Assembly: GCF_900005765.1 (NCBI RefSeq)
Contig: NC_041691.1
Coordinates: 62,001 to 126,000, forward strand
DNA: 64,000 nt
Reading direction: 5' to 3'
Source: Plasmodium relictum
Lineage: Eukaryota; Apicomplexa; Aconoidasida; Haemosporida; Plasmodiidae
Position numbers and translations under genes: made by a program. A model generated the notes under the pieces. The model did no database searches, had not been told where the DNA came from, and was given only the letters and a program-made list of their open reading frames with translations. Below are positions 38,179 through 50,716 of this stretch, piece after piece (positions within the stretch are counted from its first letter, which is position 1; each line of letters opens with the position of its first letter).

Positions 38179-38852
38179 TTTTTTTTTTTTTTCTTACATA
38201 ATAAATTATTTGTTTCACATATTCTTTACTATAATTCTTAATTAAACATTATTCACTTATTTTTATTTTTTTAAAAATCGTACAACTTTTTTTTCTTTTT
38301 TTTACTATAATTATAAATAACATTAAACAACAAAAAAAAAAAATTTTTTTTAAAATAAAAGAAAATTTCTTAGAATTATAAATTATATAATTTATTAATA
38401 ATCAATAAAAAAAAAAAAAATAAAATAATTATAAAAATATAAAGTATAATAGCTCATTTTTATTCTTAAGTGCCCTAGAAAAAAATGCTGAATTTCTCTA
38501 TATAATATCATATTTTTAATATCCTAAAAAAAAAATGATACAATTAAAAATTTTTTGTGAAGCATGATATTAAAAAAATATTTCATTCAGTGCATATTAT
38601 TGTAATGATTTCATATTTTTATATTTAACCGATTTTTGCATAAAGTAAAAATGTTTCTGTTTAAATTTTTATTTAAATTTGTAATTATGTTTTGAAAGCA
38701 TACTGATTTTAATATTTTTATATATACAAATGTATATTTTTGCATTTCTTTAGTATAACATAAAGTACAAAAAATAAAAACATGTAATTTTACAAAATAT
38801 TTATATATGTAGTTACAGAACAATATTTTAAGATTTCTAAAGAGAAAGAAAT
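38179..38852. other. Intergenic, AATF to Alba
   Basis: AT-rich sequence between two genes on the same strand. A hydrophobic 102-codon frame on the minus strand (38611-38919) overlaps the Alba first exon and looks like chance. No motif recognised. Confidence 0.6.
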
Positions 38853-39299
38853 ATGTATTTAAAAACAAATGAAGAAGTATACTATGAAATAATAATAAGC
38901 ATAAAAGCAAGACATACAATACAAAAATATGTAGATGAATGCATAGAAAAAATGAAAATAGTAATATATAAAATTATAAAAACTTTTCATTGCTTTTGCA
39001 TTAACATTATATATATATATTTTTTTTTTTTCTTTTTTAGGGAAAAGTAAAAATAACAGGGAGACAATATGCAATAAGTAAGGCGTTTAGTGTACTAGAA
39101 GTTTTAAAAGAGAAAACTAAACATTTAGAATATTATATAAAATATAATAATTTAACAGTAATTAAAATTATATTCATATTATTTATTGAAGAAGTGAAAT
39201 ATATATCATATTATAATTTTTATTTTATTTTTATAGGTAACAGGTCCAGATAGAAGAAAACTACTTGAAATTAATATATATATTTCTTCGAAAAATTAA
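38853..39299 (+). CDS. Small Alba-domain nucleic-acid-binding protein, 95 aa
   Basis: Three exons, all phase zero: 38853-38960, 39041-39157, 39237-39299. The product is one short domain reading EIIISIKARHTIQKYVDECI, then GKVKITGRQYAISKAFSVLE, then VTGPDRRKLLEINIYIS. This follows the Alba pattern: a first strand, a helix with YV, a VxxxGxxxAIxKAxxVxE segment and a final hydrophobic strand. Plasmodium has several Alba proteins binding DNA and RNA; some are RNA-granule or translation regulators. From memory of gene order this may be the ALBA5/6-type member, but the family member is not certain. A POP7/RPP20-like RNase P subunit is the main alternative, as it shares the fold. Confidence 0.75.
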
Positions 39300-40169
39300 A
39301 TATTAATTTAATTTTTCATTAATTTCAAATAATTTTCTTATTTGTATTCTAAATAATTTTACTATTTTGTAAAATGTAAAATTTTTATGTCATAATAAAA
39401 GACGAAGACTACAATACTTCCTTTATTAATTTCCATATTTTTTGAATTTTATTCATATATATGCATTATTTTTTTTTTTTTTTTCTTACAAAATTCTTCA
39501 AAATATATTACAATTTCATAATAATTTTGGAGTTTCTTGTATATAAATAACGTATACTTCTAAATTATATATCATTAAGTATAAAAAAAAATTTATAAAT
39601 ATTATATCATTATTATTTTTTAGGTATCATAAGTATATACATTTTTAGATATCATAAATACATATGGTATTTCTAAATTTTACATGATATTAATTATTTT
39701 TTCATTATTGAATAAATATATATTCTAAGTAATATTAAAAATTTTATATTTTATAATTTTTTCTTATTAATATGATACTACACGCTAAATTCTTAAAAAT
39801 ATAGCAGTAAATGTATAGTCTTATTACACATATTTTTAATTTTAAAATACCAAACGAAAGTTTAAGATAATAAACTACTTATCTTTAATACATTTAAGGA
39901 TATAAAAAAATTCTTTAAAATATGATTCATAATAGAAAAAAAAAAGAAAAAATTATTTTTATTATCCATAAAAATAATACCGAGAAAAAAAATTAGAAAA
40001 CATTGATGCAAAACTATTACATTGAATAATACGTTTAATTTAATAAATTAAAGATAGTATATATATAATCATAATGTTATTAAAATAAACACATATGTAG
40101 TACACATGGAATTTATAAATTAAAAAAAAAAAAAAAAAAAAAAAGGTAATTTTTTTAAATAATTAAAAA

Positions 40170-40207
<38 letters not shown>

Positions 40208-40469
40208 TTTAAAAAAAAAAAAAAAAATTAGAAAATAAGTTTCTTAATAATTTGCTAATTTATCTTAATTTTAAAAAAAGTGCCCATTATTTTTTTTCTT
40301 TTTTTTTTTTTTTAAGGTATTACTTATATTCTGCATATTTCTAAGAATTACATAATATTTATATATATTATATATCTTTTTATATGTATTATAGTTCCTT
40401 TTTTTTTTTTTTTGTTTTTCTTATTTTATTTTATATTCTATTTTTTTTTATATATCTATTTTTAATTAG
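39300..40469. other. Convergent 3' region, Alba / HMGB
   Basis: AT-rich 3' flanks of two convergent genes. It contains poly(dA) near 40122-40144, (TA)n at 40174-40204 and further A and T runs. No gene seen. An open frame at 40384-40683 (+) is the antisense of the HMG-box gene. Confidence 0.6.
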
Positions 40470-40790
40470 TTATGCTTTCACTTTAGAATTAGCATATTCG
40501 GCTTTTTCTTTTTCATATCTTATTTTATCTTCTTGTGCTTTTTTTTCAAATGGAATTTTTTCTTTTTCTCCCAATTTATTCCATGCTTCTCCAATCATTT
40601 TTCCAACAGTAGCAACGTCTTTACTTAATTCGGGATCATTGCTTATTATTTCTGCTCTTTTTTCTTTTGCGAAAAACATATAAGCAGATAAAGATCTTTT
40701 AGGTGCATGTGGATCTTTTTTATTTTTTCTTCTCTTCCTCACTTCTTTACCTCCATTATTTTTTGTTTCTTTATTTTTTTTTCCTTCCAT
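40470..40790 (-). CDS. HMGB1: HMG-box protein (HMGB), 106 aa
   Basis: Single exon, ATG at 40790. After a basic leader (KEVRKRRKNKKDPHAPKR) comes one HMG box: SLSAYMFFAKEKRAEI, a VGKMIGEAWNKL helix, and PFEKKAQEDKIRYEKEKAEY. The diagnostic aromatic and Pro/Lys residues (APKR, F-F, W, Y) are in place. HMGB proteins bend DNA and remodel chromatin without sequence specificity. It is a one-box protein with no acidic tail, as in the short Plasmodium HMGB. The neighbouring ORC1 gene matches the P. falciparum order for HMGB1. Confidence 0.95.
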   Translation of the reverse strand: MEGKKNKETKNNGGKEVRKRRKNKKDPHAPKRSLSAYMFFAKEKRAEIISNDPELSKDVATVGKMIGEAWNKLGEKEKIPFEKKAQEDKIRYEKEKAEYANSKVKA

Positions 40791-43700
40791 GTTTAATTAA
40801 AAAAGTTTAAATATTTTTTTTTTTTTTATTTTTAAAAAAGATAATATTTATTTATTAAATTAAAGAAAAATTAAATTTTGAAATTTTTCTTTATCCTCTC
40901 TATATAATGTTTATATAATATAATGATTTTATTAATGAAAAATATAATAATAATAGTTTTTTTTTAATTAAAACATTATATAAATTAATGTACTTATAAT
41001 GAATGCACTATATATGAATATACTTACATTTAAGAAAAAATACTTATATTTTCGTATATATAAAAAAAAATATAAATATATATATATATAAAAATTAAAA
41101 ACTAAACAAAAATTTTATATATGTACGCAAAAAAGAGTAGAAATTTTTTTTTATATTTTTAATATAGTATTTTAATTATTCAATGTATTATATGTATATA
41201 TATTTATATAAAATATCTAAAATTAGAGAAAATAATTTAACTTTTTAAAAATTAAAACACTCTATATTTCTATAAATAATTTTAAACTTTTTTTTTTTTT
41301 TTTGTTTTGCTTTAATTTCTTTATAACATAATTTTATGATATTTTTCTCAATTCATAAAATTATAATAAAATGATATAGATATATATATATATATATATA
41401 TATATGATTTATATAGCATGTGCATTCATATATAAAAAAGCAATATATACAAAAAAAAAAAAAAATAGATACATATATATATATATATTTATGAGCATGA
41501 GCAATGGTATTATTATTCACAGTTATTTTTGAAAAATATTCATAAAAAAATTATTATGAATGTATAAATATTATTATATAGTACAGCATATATAAATTAA
41601 CATTAAAATTGATAAAACTTACCTTTTTTTAAAATATTTTAATAATTAAAAAAATTAATTTTTTAATAATTTTTTATTAGTTTTTTTCATGTTATGAAAA
41701 GTTCCACTAATATATATCTTTATATTTTTATTAAAAGTAGAAAAAAATATATTATATATATATAATATATATATATGTGTATATGTATTTTAAATTCTCT
41801 TTTATTATACATTTGATTAGCCTTTTTTAAAATGTCACAATAAATATCGTATTAAATTAAATTCGTATATAAATTTATTAATATAAATAGTTTAATTATT
41901 TCTTGAAAGTTTTTATATAAATATATATATTATTTATAGGATTACATTTTTTCAAAAATAAAAAAAAAAGAAAGATAACATTATCATTTAAAATAACTTT
42001 TGTATATTTATAAATATTTTTATTAGCTAAAATAAGTTTTTGTAAGATATATATTTGTATATTTAAATTTTCTTAAAAGCATATATTATATATATATATA
42101 CATTTACTGTATTTCTTGATATATAAGTTTTAATTCTTTTAAATTAAATTAATATGTATTAAAAAAATTTTAAGTATAATTTGTGCATGCATTAATATTA
42201 TTCTTTTTTAAATTAATATAATTTATATAATATTTTTTCTTAAGTATAAAATAATATATTCTTTAATGTTTTAAAGAGGGTGCATTTTAGTAGTAATAAT
42301 TAAATATTGATATAACTTTATATCTAAATTATGTAAATTTGAAAAAAAATCATGCGTATATTATAGTTAAAAGTAAAATACCATAATTAAGATAACCATT
42401 TTATATTAACCACAAACAATATTAAAGTAAATTGTTATTATAAATATTCATAATATTTAAAATTTATACATATTTTTTTTTTATTGATGCATCTAAGAAT
42501 ATGCGTATTACAATTATTAGAATTAAGAAATTTATACATATATATATATAATTAAGTTAATTTTACGTAATAAATAATTTAAATACATTTCATAAAATGA
42601 TAACTCCTATTTAAATAAAAGTAAAAAAAACAAAACAAAACAAAATTTTATTTCCTCTATAATTTATTTGAAGGATTCAAATTATTTAGCATAATTCATT
42701 TTTACTGAACTGTTATATTTATAAAATGAAAAAAAATTTTATATAAAATTTTTTTTTTTTTAATTAAATGATGAAATGATAAATTGGATTTTTGAAGTTT
42801 TTCTATAATGGAAGCACACAATTATTTATACTTCAATTTTTTTTATTCTCTTTTCTTTTTTTTTTGTCTTAATACTAAGTTCATTCATAACTTTTTTCTA
42901 AAACTTGAACAATTTAACAAAATGTTTAATAAATTCTTTCATATTCTAAATAACTAAATAAACTTTAAAAAATAATTAAATTAAAATAAGAAAGTATATT
43001 TTACTTTTCTCTAAATTTTGGAATAGTGTTTATTCTGATATTTTTTCTCTTTCAGTTTTATATAATATTCTGCAATATAAACAAAAATAAAAAGGAAATT
43101 ATAATAAGCATTTAAATATATTTTTAAGGTCTTCTTATATATATATTTATTTATTTAAGAGTTAGTAAAAATAATAATAATATATAAATAGGATAGTTCT
43201 TTTGTTTTTGTGATAATTGAGAAATTTAAAAAGAAGAGAGAATTTAAAATTTTTTCTTAATTTTCACCCTAAATTTGTATGAAACGGTATATACTATATT
43301 TTCTCTTAAATTTATTTAAAAAAAAATATTTTTTATTTTCCATTATTTTTCTTTAAGATATTATTTATAATCAAATTAATCCGAATTATTAAAAAGTCTT
43401 GTAGAGGTGATTTAATATAATAAATATTTTTTAATAGTTACAATTGGACACCTATTAGACTAATTTTTTTGTAAAAGTGTAACAAAGAAATATAAAATAT
43501 TTATCAGTTTATGTGTGCTTTATAACATTCTCTTTAAATAAATATAAAAATTTTTAAAAAGTTATAAAATTAAAAAAAAAATTATATATGCGTGTAATTG
43601 TATAATCATTCATATTTATTATTTTACCAAAATATACTTCTTTTTTTTTTTTTTTTTTTGCTTTTTATTAAAAAGTATTAAAAATATATTTATTTTATAA

Positions 43701-45099
43701 AATAATTTATCAAAAACTATAAAGAGAATTCAAAATCAATGATATAAAAAGTGGGCATGTAAAAAAGTTTAAACGGGTATAAAATTAGAGAAAAAATTAA
43801 GTATATAAAAATAAAATAATAATAATATGAAAAGAGATTTATTATTAAAATATATGTTAAAGTGTAATTATATTTCTTAAATCATAATTAAATGTATAAA
43901 TAAAAATGATATTGAAATTTTAAATTTTATCAAAATTAATAATAGAATGGATTTAAAAAAAAAAAAACATAGGTAACCGAAATATTGAAAAAAAAATGCA
44001 ATTTAATATTTTTTTTTCCTTTTTTTTCTTTAATATATTTAGGTTAAAATAAAATAAATTTATTTTTTTAAAGTCATTTTTAAAGTATTAAAATCTTTTA
44101 TATATAAAAATTCTGACCTGTATATCTTAAGAACATTTTTTTTTTTCTTGTAAAAATATATACCATATGTATAAATAGATTATTAATCCAACTAAAAAAA
44201 AAATATATATTTTTTATAAACTTATATGTAAATAAATTTCTGAGGAATATATTTTATTATATATACATATATATGCCACTGAAGAAAATATAAGAATAGT
44301 TGTGTGTAAAAATAATTTGTGGCCGAAAATTTTCTATATATATAATTTGCAAAAAAAAAAAAAGAAATGAAATTTTAAAAAAAGTATTTAAAATTTTTGA
44401 AATCTATATATATTCAGTGAGATTTAAAATTGATTTATTATAATATTATTAATATTATTATATATTTTTATTTATTATTATTATTATAATTTTTATAATA
44501 TATATTTCCATTTCTTAGGAATTAATTTTCTTTAAAAATAAATTTCGTAATCTTAAAACATTTGTCTACAGCATATTTTTTTTTTTTCTTCTAATATATA
44601 TGTATATAGAAAAAGAAATAAAGATATTAAAAAAGAATAAAATAATAATAAACTATAGTGCATAATAATAATAAACCAAATTACTATAAAAAAAGTGCAT
44701 ATTTCTTCAAATAATGATTCTTTATAAACTAATTCTTTAAAAAGTGTTTCTAAAAATATATATTTTTTTGAAAAATAATTCTTTTTAAAATTTATTTTGC
44801 TTATTCAGTATGTAAAAAAGAATGTTATATAATGAAATATTTCATTTAATATTTTATACTTCCTATTAGTTTATTCAAAATTATTTTAAAATTATAAATA
44901 ATTATTATTACGTACAGTAGTAAATATGTATAATAATAAAATTAACTAAAATAAAATACTAAAAAATTAAAAGGAAGTAAATAAAAAAAAAAGAAGGAAT
45001 CAATATCGAGAATATATTATAACATATTTTTTATTTAAAAAGAAAAAAAAAATGTTATATAATAATAAATGAATTTTATATTTAAAAAAAAAAAAAAAA
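40791..45099. other. 4.3 kb divergent intergenic region, HMGB / ORC1
   Basis: The largest gene-free block in the window. It contains many homopolymer runs and (TA)n at about 41377-41405. GTGCA occurs on the plus strand at 41420, 42183, 42280, 44658 and 44695. No open frame of 60 codons or more lies wholly inside. Probably two promoters with long 5' UTRs. Confidence 0.6.
42183..42192. promoter_or_regulatory. GTGCATGCAT, candidate ApiAP2 site
   Basis: The 10 bases include TGCATGCA (42184-42191), the palindromic core reported for the sporozoite AP2 factor family, overlapping GTGCA. It is one of the few G/C-containing words in this gap. Regulatory role inferred from motif only. Confidence 0.35.
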
Positions 45100-48033
45100 A
45101 TGATAACTAAAAAATATCAAAATTTTCAAATGAATGATAATGAAATTCTAAGTCCTACTAAAAAAGGTATAAAATTAGATGTAAGTAAATTAAATATTTC
45201 AAATTTTAATAATATTTCAAAAAATGAAAATAAAAAAAAAGAAAGTTATATAATTGATTATAATAAAATAAAAAATAGTACACAAGAGTTTTATATAGAA
45301 TTAAATGAAAAAGACGAAACAATAAAAAATAGTGCTATAATAAAAAAAGCGCAATATAATTTTGATAAATCATCATCTTCTGCTTCCTTTTCATCGACTT
45401 CATACCCATGCTCTTCTGAAAGCGATTCGTCGAATAATAACAATAATAAAATAAGTAAAGGAAAAAATAAAATAAAAATAAACAGTGATAATATAAATGA
45501 AAACATGAGAAAAAAACAAAAAAAACAAAATTCGCATAAATATAATTTAAAAAAAAAAAGTAAAGAAGAAAAAAAAAAAAATGATACAAACAAAACAAAA
45601 GATAAAAATATCATTAACAGAAATACGAAAACATTAAAAAGTGAAAATGATAAAGAACTAATTAAAAAAAATAGTTCAAATTTACTAATGAAAAGAAATA
45701 ATAAATGTATTTCAAAAGATGGAGATACATATGAGAATGTCAAGAAAAAAAAAAAATATATGCATGATGAAAATATAAACGAAGAAAATATAAATTCAAA
45801 ACAAAAAAAAAAAAAAAATAACGAAAGTATTGATAATATAGTAAATATAATAAAAAGTAATACTATTAATCTTGTTAAGGATAATTGCTGTGAGTATGAA
45901 GATGGAATAATTTACGAAAGTATATTGATAAATGGAATAAAGTATTCGATAAATGATAATGTTATGATATTTTATTCAAACAATAATAATAATAATAATG
46001 AGAATACATATAAAATAAAAAAAGGAAAAATATCAGGATTTTATAAAAATCTTAACAGTAGTAATGTTGAAGTAGAAATATGTCTATATTACGATAAAAA
46101 CGATGAAACATACATAAAAGAATTAGAAAAGAAACAGAAATCAAGAAGATCAAAAGGAGATTTTATAGATTTTCTTGATGAAAAAAAAAAGGATTTTTAT
46201 TTATTAGGAAATATTGAATTTAAAATATTAGATGCTAATTTAATTTTGAAAAAAATAAATGTATATAATGAAAAAAAATTATTTGAAGAAGACAATACTT
46301 TAATTAAAGGAAAAGAGAAATTTCTTTGCACTCATTATTTAAAAGAGAGAGAAGATAAAATATGTGAAATACAAAATGAAGATCATTGGGATAACTTAGT
46401 ATTAGGTTCAAGTGATTTATATTATTATTTCTCTAATAATAAAAAAAATAATAAAAGCAAATCATTAAAATTAATTATAGAAAAATTAAAAATAAATGAA
46501 GAAATGGATAATGAAAAAAAAGATTTCAAACATAATAGTACTAACCATTCAACAAAAGCAAATACTACAACAAATGCTAAAAGTAGAAACATAGATCTTA
46601 AAACAAATAAATCAAAAACAACAACCCATAAGGAAAGTGCAAAAGAAAATGCTCATTCAAAAAATGTTGATCATTGTAAGGATACATCTTTCAATAATCT
46701 CCTGAAGCAAGATCAGGAAAATTATTACATTAATTTATTATGTAATATAAAAGATCCTACTGATAAGGCAATTAGGATGATGCAGCTAGATGTAGTACCC
46801 AAATATTTACCGTGTAGAGAAAAGGAAATAAAAGAAGTTCATGGGTTTTTAGAATCAGGAATTAAACAATCAGGAAGTAATCAGATTTTATATATAAGTG
46901 GAATGCCTGGAACAGGAAAAACAGCCACTGTATATAGTGTAATTCAATTATTGCAAAATAAGAGTAGACAAAAATTATTACCACCATTTAATGTATTTGA
47001 AATAAATGGAATGAATGTTGTTCATCCAAATGCAGCCTATCAAGTTTTCTATAAGCAATTATTTAATAAAAAACCACCTAATGCCTTAAATTCGTTCAAA
47101 ATGATTGATAGATTATTTAATAGAAGTCAAAAAGATAATAGAAATGTATCCATTTTAATCATTGATGAAATTGATTACTTAATTACTAAAACGCAAAAAG
47201 TTCTTTTTACTTTTTTTGATTGGCCAACAAAAGTAAATAGCAAACTAGTATTAATAGCTATTTCTAATACGATGGATTTACCTGAACGATTAATACCAAG
47301 ATGTAGATCTCGATTAGCATTTGGACGCCTAGTATTTAGTCCTTATAAAGGAGATGAAATAGAAAAAATAATTAAAGAAAGATTAGAAAACTGCAAAGAA
47401 ATAATAGACCATACAGCTATCCAATTATGTGCAAGAAAAGTAGCAAATGTATCAGGAGATATAAGAAAGGCATTGCAAATTTGTAGAAAAGCTTTTGAAA
47501 ACAAAAGAGGACAGAAGATAGTTCCAAGAGATATTACTGAAGCGACTAATCAACTCTTTGATTCTCCTCTAACAAATGCTATTAATTATTTACCATGGGC
47601 ATTTAAAATATTTCTTACTTGTATTATAATTGAATTAAGAGTGCTTAATGAATTTATTATTCCTTTTAAAAAAGTGGTTAATAGGTATAAAACAATAATA
47701 GAAACAAGTGGTAAATATATAGGCATGTGTAGTGATCATGAATTATTTAAAATCATGTTAGATAAATTAGTAAAAATGGGTATTCTTTTAATTAGACCTT
47801 ATATACCTCTAGAAAATTTATCGAAAAGAAAAACAAAAGAAGCTCTATTAGGTTTTAATGAATCATCAAAAAAATCTGAATACAGAGGCGCTAAAACACA
47901 AGTCAGTGCAGATATTGATAAAGAATCAGGAGATATGGGATTAGAAATTAACGTTGAAACTCAATTAATAATTACAGCATTAATGAAAGACCCAGAATGT
48001 TCAAAAAAATTGAATTTTTACTCAAATATATAA
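45100..48033 (+). CDS. ORC1: Origin recognition complex subunit 1, 977 aa
   Basis: Single exon with the ATG right after an A-run. The N-terminal ~265 residues are Lys/Asn/Ser-rich and disordered, with a Ser cluster near residue 90. A BAH-like region spans about 270-420 (INGIKYSINDNVMIFY ... FLCTHYLKERED). The AAA+ core follows: ISGMPGTGKTATV (Walker A, residue ~601), SILIIDEIDYL (Walker B, ~685), AISNTMDLPERLIPRCRSR (sensor 1 and arginine finger, ~720-740) and a GDIRKALQICRKAF sensor 2 helix. A winged helix ends the protein. All ATPase residues are intact. ORC1 marks replication origins; in P. falciparum it also binds telomeric and silenced chromatin through its N terminus. The protein seems shorter than P. 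falciparum ORC1 mainly in low-complexity parts. Confidence 0.96.
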   Translation: MITKKYQNFQMNDNEILSPTKKGIKLDVSKLNISNFNNISKNENKKKESYIIDYNKIKNSTQEFYIELNEKDETIKNSAIIKKAQYNFDKSSSSASFSSTSYPCSSESDSSNNNNNKISKGKNKIKINSDNINENMRKKQKKQNSHKYNLKKKSKEEKKKNDTNKTKDKNIINRNTKTLKSENDKELIKKNSSNLLMKRNNKCISKDGDTYENVKKKKKYMHDENINEENINSKQKKKKNNESIDNIVNIIKSNTINLVKDNCCEYEDGIIYESILINGIKYSINDNVMIFYSNNNNNNNENTYKIKKGKISGFYKNLNSSNVEVEICLYYDKNDETYIKELEKKQKSRRSKGDFIDFLDEKKKDFYLLGNIEFKILDANLILKKINVYNEKKLFEEDNTLIKGKEKFLCTHYLKEREDKICEIQNEDHWDNLVLGSSDLYYYFSNNKKNNKSKSLKLIIEKLKINEEMDNEKKDFKHNSTNHSTKANTTTNAKSRNIDLKTNKSKTTTHKESAKENAHSKNVDHCKDTSFNNLLKQDQENYYINLLCNIKDPTDKAIRMMQLDVVPKYLPCREKEIKEVHGFLESGIKQSGSNQILYISGMPGTGKTATVYSVIQLLQNKSRQKLLPPFNVFEINGMNVVHPNAAYQVFYKQLFNKKPPNALNSFKMIDRLFNRSQKDNRNVSILIIDEIDYLITKTQKVLFTFFDWPTKVNSKLVLIAISNTMDLPERLIPRCRSRLAFGRLVFSPYKGDEIEKIIKERLENCKEIIDHTAIQLCARKVANVSGDIRKALQICRKAFENKRGQKIVPRDITEATNQLFDSPLTNAINYLPWAFKIFLTCIIIELRVLNEFIIPFKKVVNRYKTIIETSGKYIGMCSDHELFKIMLDKLVKMGILLIRPYIPLENLSKRKTKEALLGFNESSKKSEYRGAKTQVSADIDKESGDMGLEINVETQLIITALMKDPECSKKLNFYSNI

Positions 48034-48593
48034 ATATATATATATATATACTTCTCTTTTTTTTCTTAAAAACTATTAATACATGAAAAATAGGAATTTA
48101 TTTTTAAAATTCTAAATATATATATATATGTATAACCTCTTATATTTTTATTTATTCATTTTTTTTTTCTTTTTATTATTAAGTTTTTTTTTAGTATCTT
48201 TATCAAATTTTTTATTGTCAATAATGTAATTCATTTTTGTTTGTATTCTTTGAAAAAATAAAAAGAACAAAAAAAGTTATGGAATATTTGAAAATAATAA
48301 TATTAATAAATTATTTTTTCAAGTTCTTTTTTTAATACTAAATGCAACATTATATGAATCAATAAAAATTACACAAAAAAAAACTTTATTAAAATCTTTT
48401 TTTTTTTTTTTTTATTTTATTTTAATAAGAAAAAATACGTTACACCCTATTTTTTCCACAAACTTATAGAAACAAAAAAAAAAAAAAAATACAAATTGAA
48501 AAAAATGTACACAATTTATTTATATATATTTTAGAACTATAACAAATAAGTTTCTTCTTTTAATTTTTTTTCTTTTTCAATAGATTCAAAAAC
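48034..48593. other. Convergent 3' region, ORC1 / small protein gene
   Basis: AT-rich 3' flanks with (TA)n at 48036-48050 and long A and T runs near 48395 and 48477. No gene seen. Confidence 0.6.
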
Positions 48594-49221
48594 TTATTTC
48601 TTTCTCTGATTTTTTTTTTTTTTTTTAACATAATCAACTATTTTTCTTACAGATGGCATGAATTCATCTTGATCTGACTCATCACTACTTTCTAATATTC
48701 TCTTTTTTCTAACCTAAAAAAAAAAAAAAAAACATTAACTTTTTTTTTAAAAAACAATAATAAAAATTAAATATTCAGATATTTTAAAAGGTAGTATAAA
48801 TTAATTTAAAAAAAAAATTTACATTCAAAAAGTAAAGCTATTATTATGTATTTTTTTTTTTTTTTTTTTAAGATATTCTTACATTTAAATTAGTTAATGC
48901 ATTTTTATTATTTGCTTTTTTAAAATTTATATATTTTTTATTTCTATCATTAAATGATTCTTTTTGAACAATAATATTTTTAATGTTGTCTATTCCTTTC
49001 TTAATTTCATTTTTATCAACATTTTTATTCTTCAAATTTTTCATTTTAGAATTTACTTCATACTTGTTTTCTTTAATTTTAAAATTATTGAATGATTCTT
49101 TTTCTTCTTCCGTATTCTCTTCTTCGATGTACATATCATATTTTTTACATTCTTTATAATTAATATCTATTTTCTTAATCAAATCATCAATATCACCACC
49201 TTCTACATACTCTATGTCCAT
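48594..49221 (-). CDS. Unrecognised small charged protein, 152 aa
   Basis: Two exons, 49221-48883 and 48713-48594, phase zero, giving 152 residues. The first exon is acidic then Lys/Asn-rich (MDIEYVEGGDIDDLIKKIDI). The second ends with RILESSDESDQDEFMPSVRK, then IVDYVKKKKKNQRKK. The SSDESD cluster is a likely casein kinase 2 target, and the basic end resembles a nuclear localisation signal. No domain was recognised, so no function is given. Support for coding is the in-frame splice and the codon bias; the second exon is short. It is convergent with ORC1 and divergent from SRP14. Confidence 0.7.
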
Positions 49222-49715
49222 TTTGAAAAATATAATAACAAAGAGATATTTACAAATACTTAAGGAACATTAAAAATAAATTAATTTTATAAGAAATATA
49301 TTATTTTTACATTGTTTTAAAAAGAAGAAAAACTTATATAATTAATTTTTTATTATTTTATTTTATTTTTTATTCTATTTTTATCTTTATTTTTATTTTA
49401 TTTCTCTTATTTTTTATTTTTATATTTTTATCTTTTTTTTACAATTACCTTATAATTTTTTTTTTTTAAATGCTTTTGTTGATGATTTTGTTCATGAATA
49501 TTTGTATAAGAAATATTATTTTGCATAAATTTTATTTGAAAGTAGTGCTATTATATTTTTTTTTTTTTTTTTTTTGCTTTTCTTGTTTTTTAAATATATT
49601 TGACTTATTTTATTTTTTATTGTTATTTCCCTTTTTTTTTTTTTTTTTTGTTTCCTAAATATATATGCATAAAATAATTTTTTAAAAATTAAGTGAAAGA
49701 TTAAATTAATTTAAG
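49222..49715. other. Divergent promoter region, small protein / SRP14
   Basis: About 0.5 kb, mostly T-runs. The plus-strand frame 49470-49658 is a Phe/Leu-rich T-run artefact. Confidence 0.6.
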
Positions 49716-50185
49716 ATGGTTTTATTAAGTAATAACTTATTTATTGAAGAATTAAAAAAACTGTGTGGAGAAATAGAAGGTAAAAAGAAGACTTCAATTT
49801 GGATAACTATGAAAAGAGGTAAAGATATATTTTATTAAAAAGAAAAATAAGAAATCTTTTTATTTATAAAAAATACATATTTATATTATTAAAGTAAAAT
49901 TCATTAGTATAATTCTATTTATTTTTGTTTTTTTATTATTTTATAAAATGTAATTTTTTTCTTTTTTTTTTTAAAGTTAAAAGAAGTAACATCAAAAATT
50001 CTGAACCTAAAAAAGAATCCAGTGAAAAAAAAAATAAAAAAATAAATAAAGATGATAATAAAAACAATAAAAAATATATTTGTTTAATAAGAGCGACAGA
50101 TGGTAAGAAAAAAAAAATTTCAACACATGTTTATGATAATGTAATTGACTTTTCTCAAGAAATAAGTAATATCATAAAATCTTAA
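49716..50185 (+). CDS. SRP14: Signal recognition particle 14 kDa subunit, 103 aa
   Basis: Two exons, 49716-49818 and 49977-50185, join at phase 1 to give 103 residues, the usual SRP14 size. MVLLSNNLFIEELKKL, a WITMKR strand and ICLIRATDGKKKKIST match the family start, middle strand and the highly conserved CLLRATDGKKKIST core. SRP14 pairs with SRP9 on the Alu domain of SRP RNA and slows elongation while ribosomes are targeted to the ER. A Lys/Asn-rich loop lies between the strands, as in other eukaryotes. Confidence 0.93.
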
Positions 50186-50716
50186 ACACATTTAAAGAAA
50201 AAAAAATATACTAAAAAGAAATATTTAACTCTTCAAACTTAGTTTTTTTCTTTTTTTTCAACTTTTTTTAAAATATGAAACACACAAAAAAAAAAAAAAA
50301 AAATAATATATAATAATGTAACAATATAAAGAATATTTCATTAAGCATTAAATAAAATAGGAAAAAAAAAAAATATGAATATAGCTAAAAATATAGAAAT
50401 ACAATATTATAAAATATTTTTTTATATTGAAACATAAAAAAATTTTTTTAAAAAGTGTTAAAACAAAATTAGATATATAAAATTAGGAAAAATAATAAAG
50501 GATGAATTATTAAAAAAGAATTAAATACTTAAAAAAAAAACTTAATTATCTTTCCACACAATTTATTTAAATGAACTATTTATTCTTTTTTTTTTTATGT
50601 TTTATTTTAATTGTTTTTAATTATTTATATATTGTCTGTTATGGTAATATATTTTATCTCATATTCATTTTTTTTTTTTTTTTGTGAAGTAAATTAAAAA
50701 CTAAATACTATAAATT
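50186..50716. other. Convergent 3' region, SRP14 / TBCC-domain gene
   Basis: AT-rich 3' flanks with A and T runs. No gene or motif seen. Confidence 0.6.

Noticed and set aside
38611-38919. Hydrophobic 102-codon frame on the minus strand
   Set aside because: It overlaps the first Alba exon, has no family match and is typical of chance frames in AT-rich DNA.
40384-40683. Phe/Ser-rich plus-strand frame
   Set aside because: Antisense of the HMG-box gene.
40791-45099. Centromere candidate in the large HMGB/ORC1 gap
   Set aside because: Plasmodium centromeres are described as almost pure A+T with imperfect tandem repeats; this gap has no such array and contains scattered G/C words.
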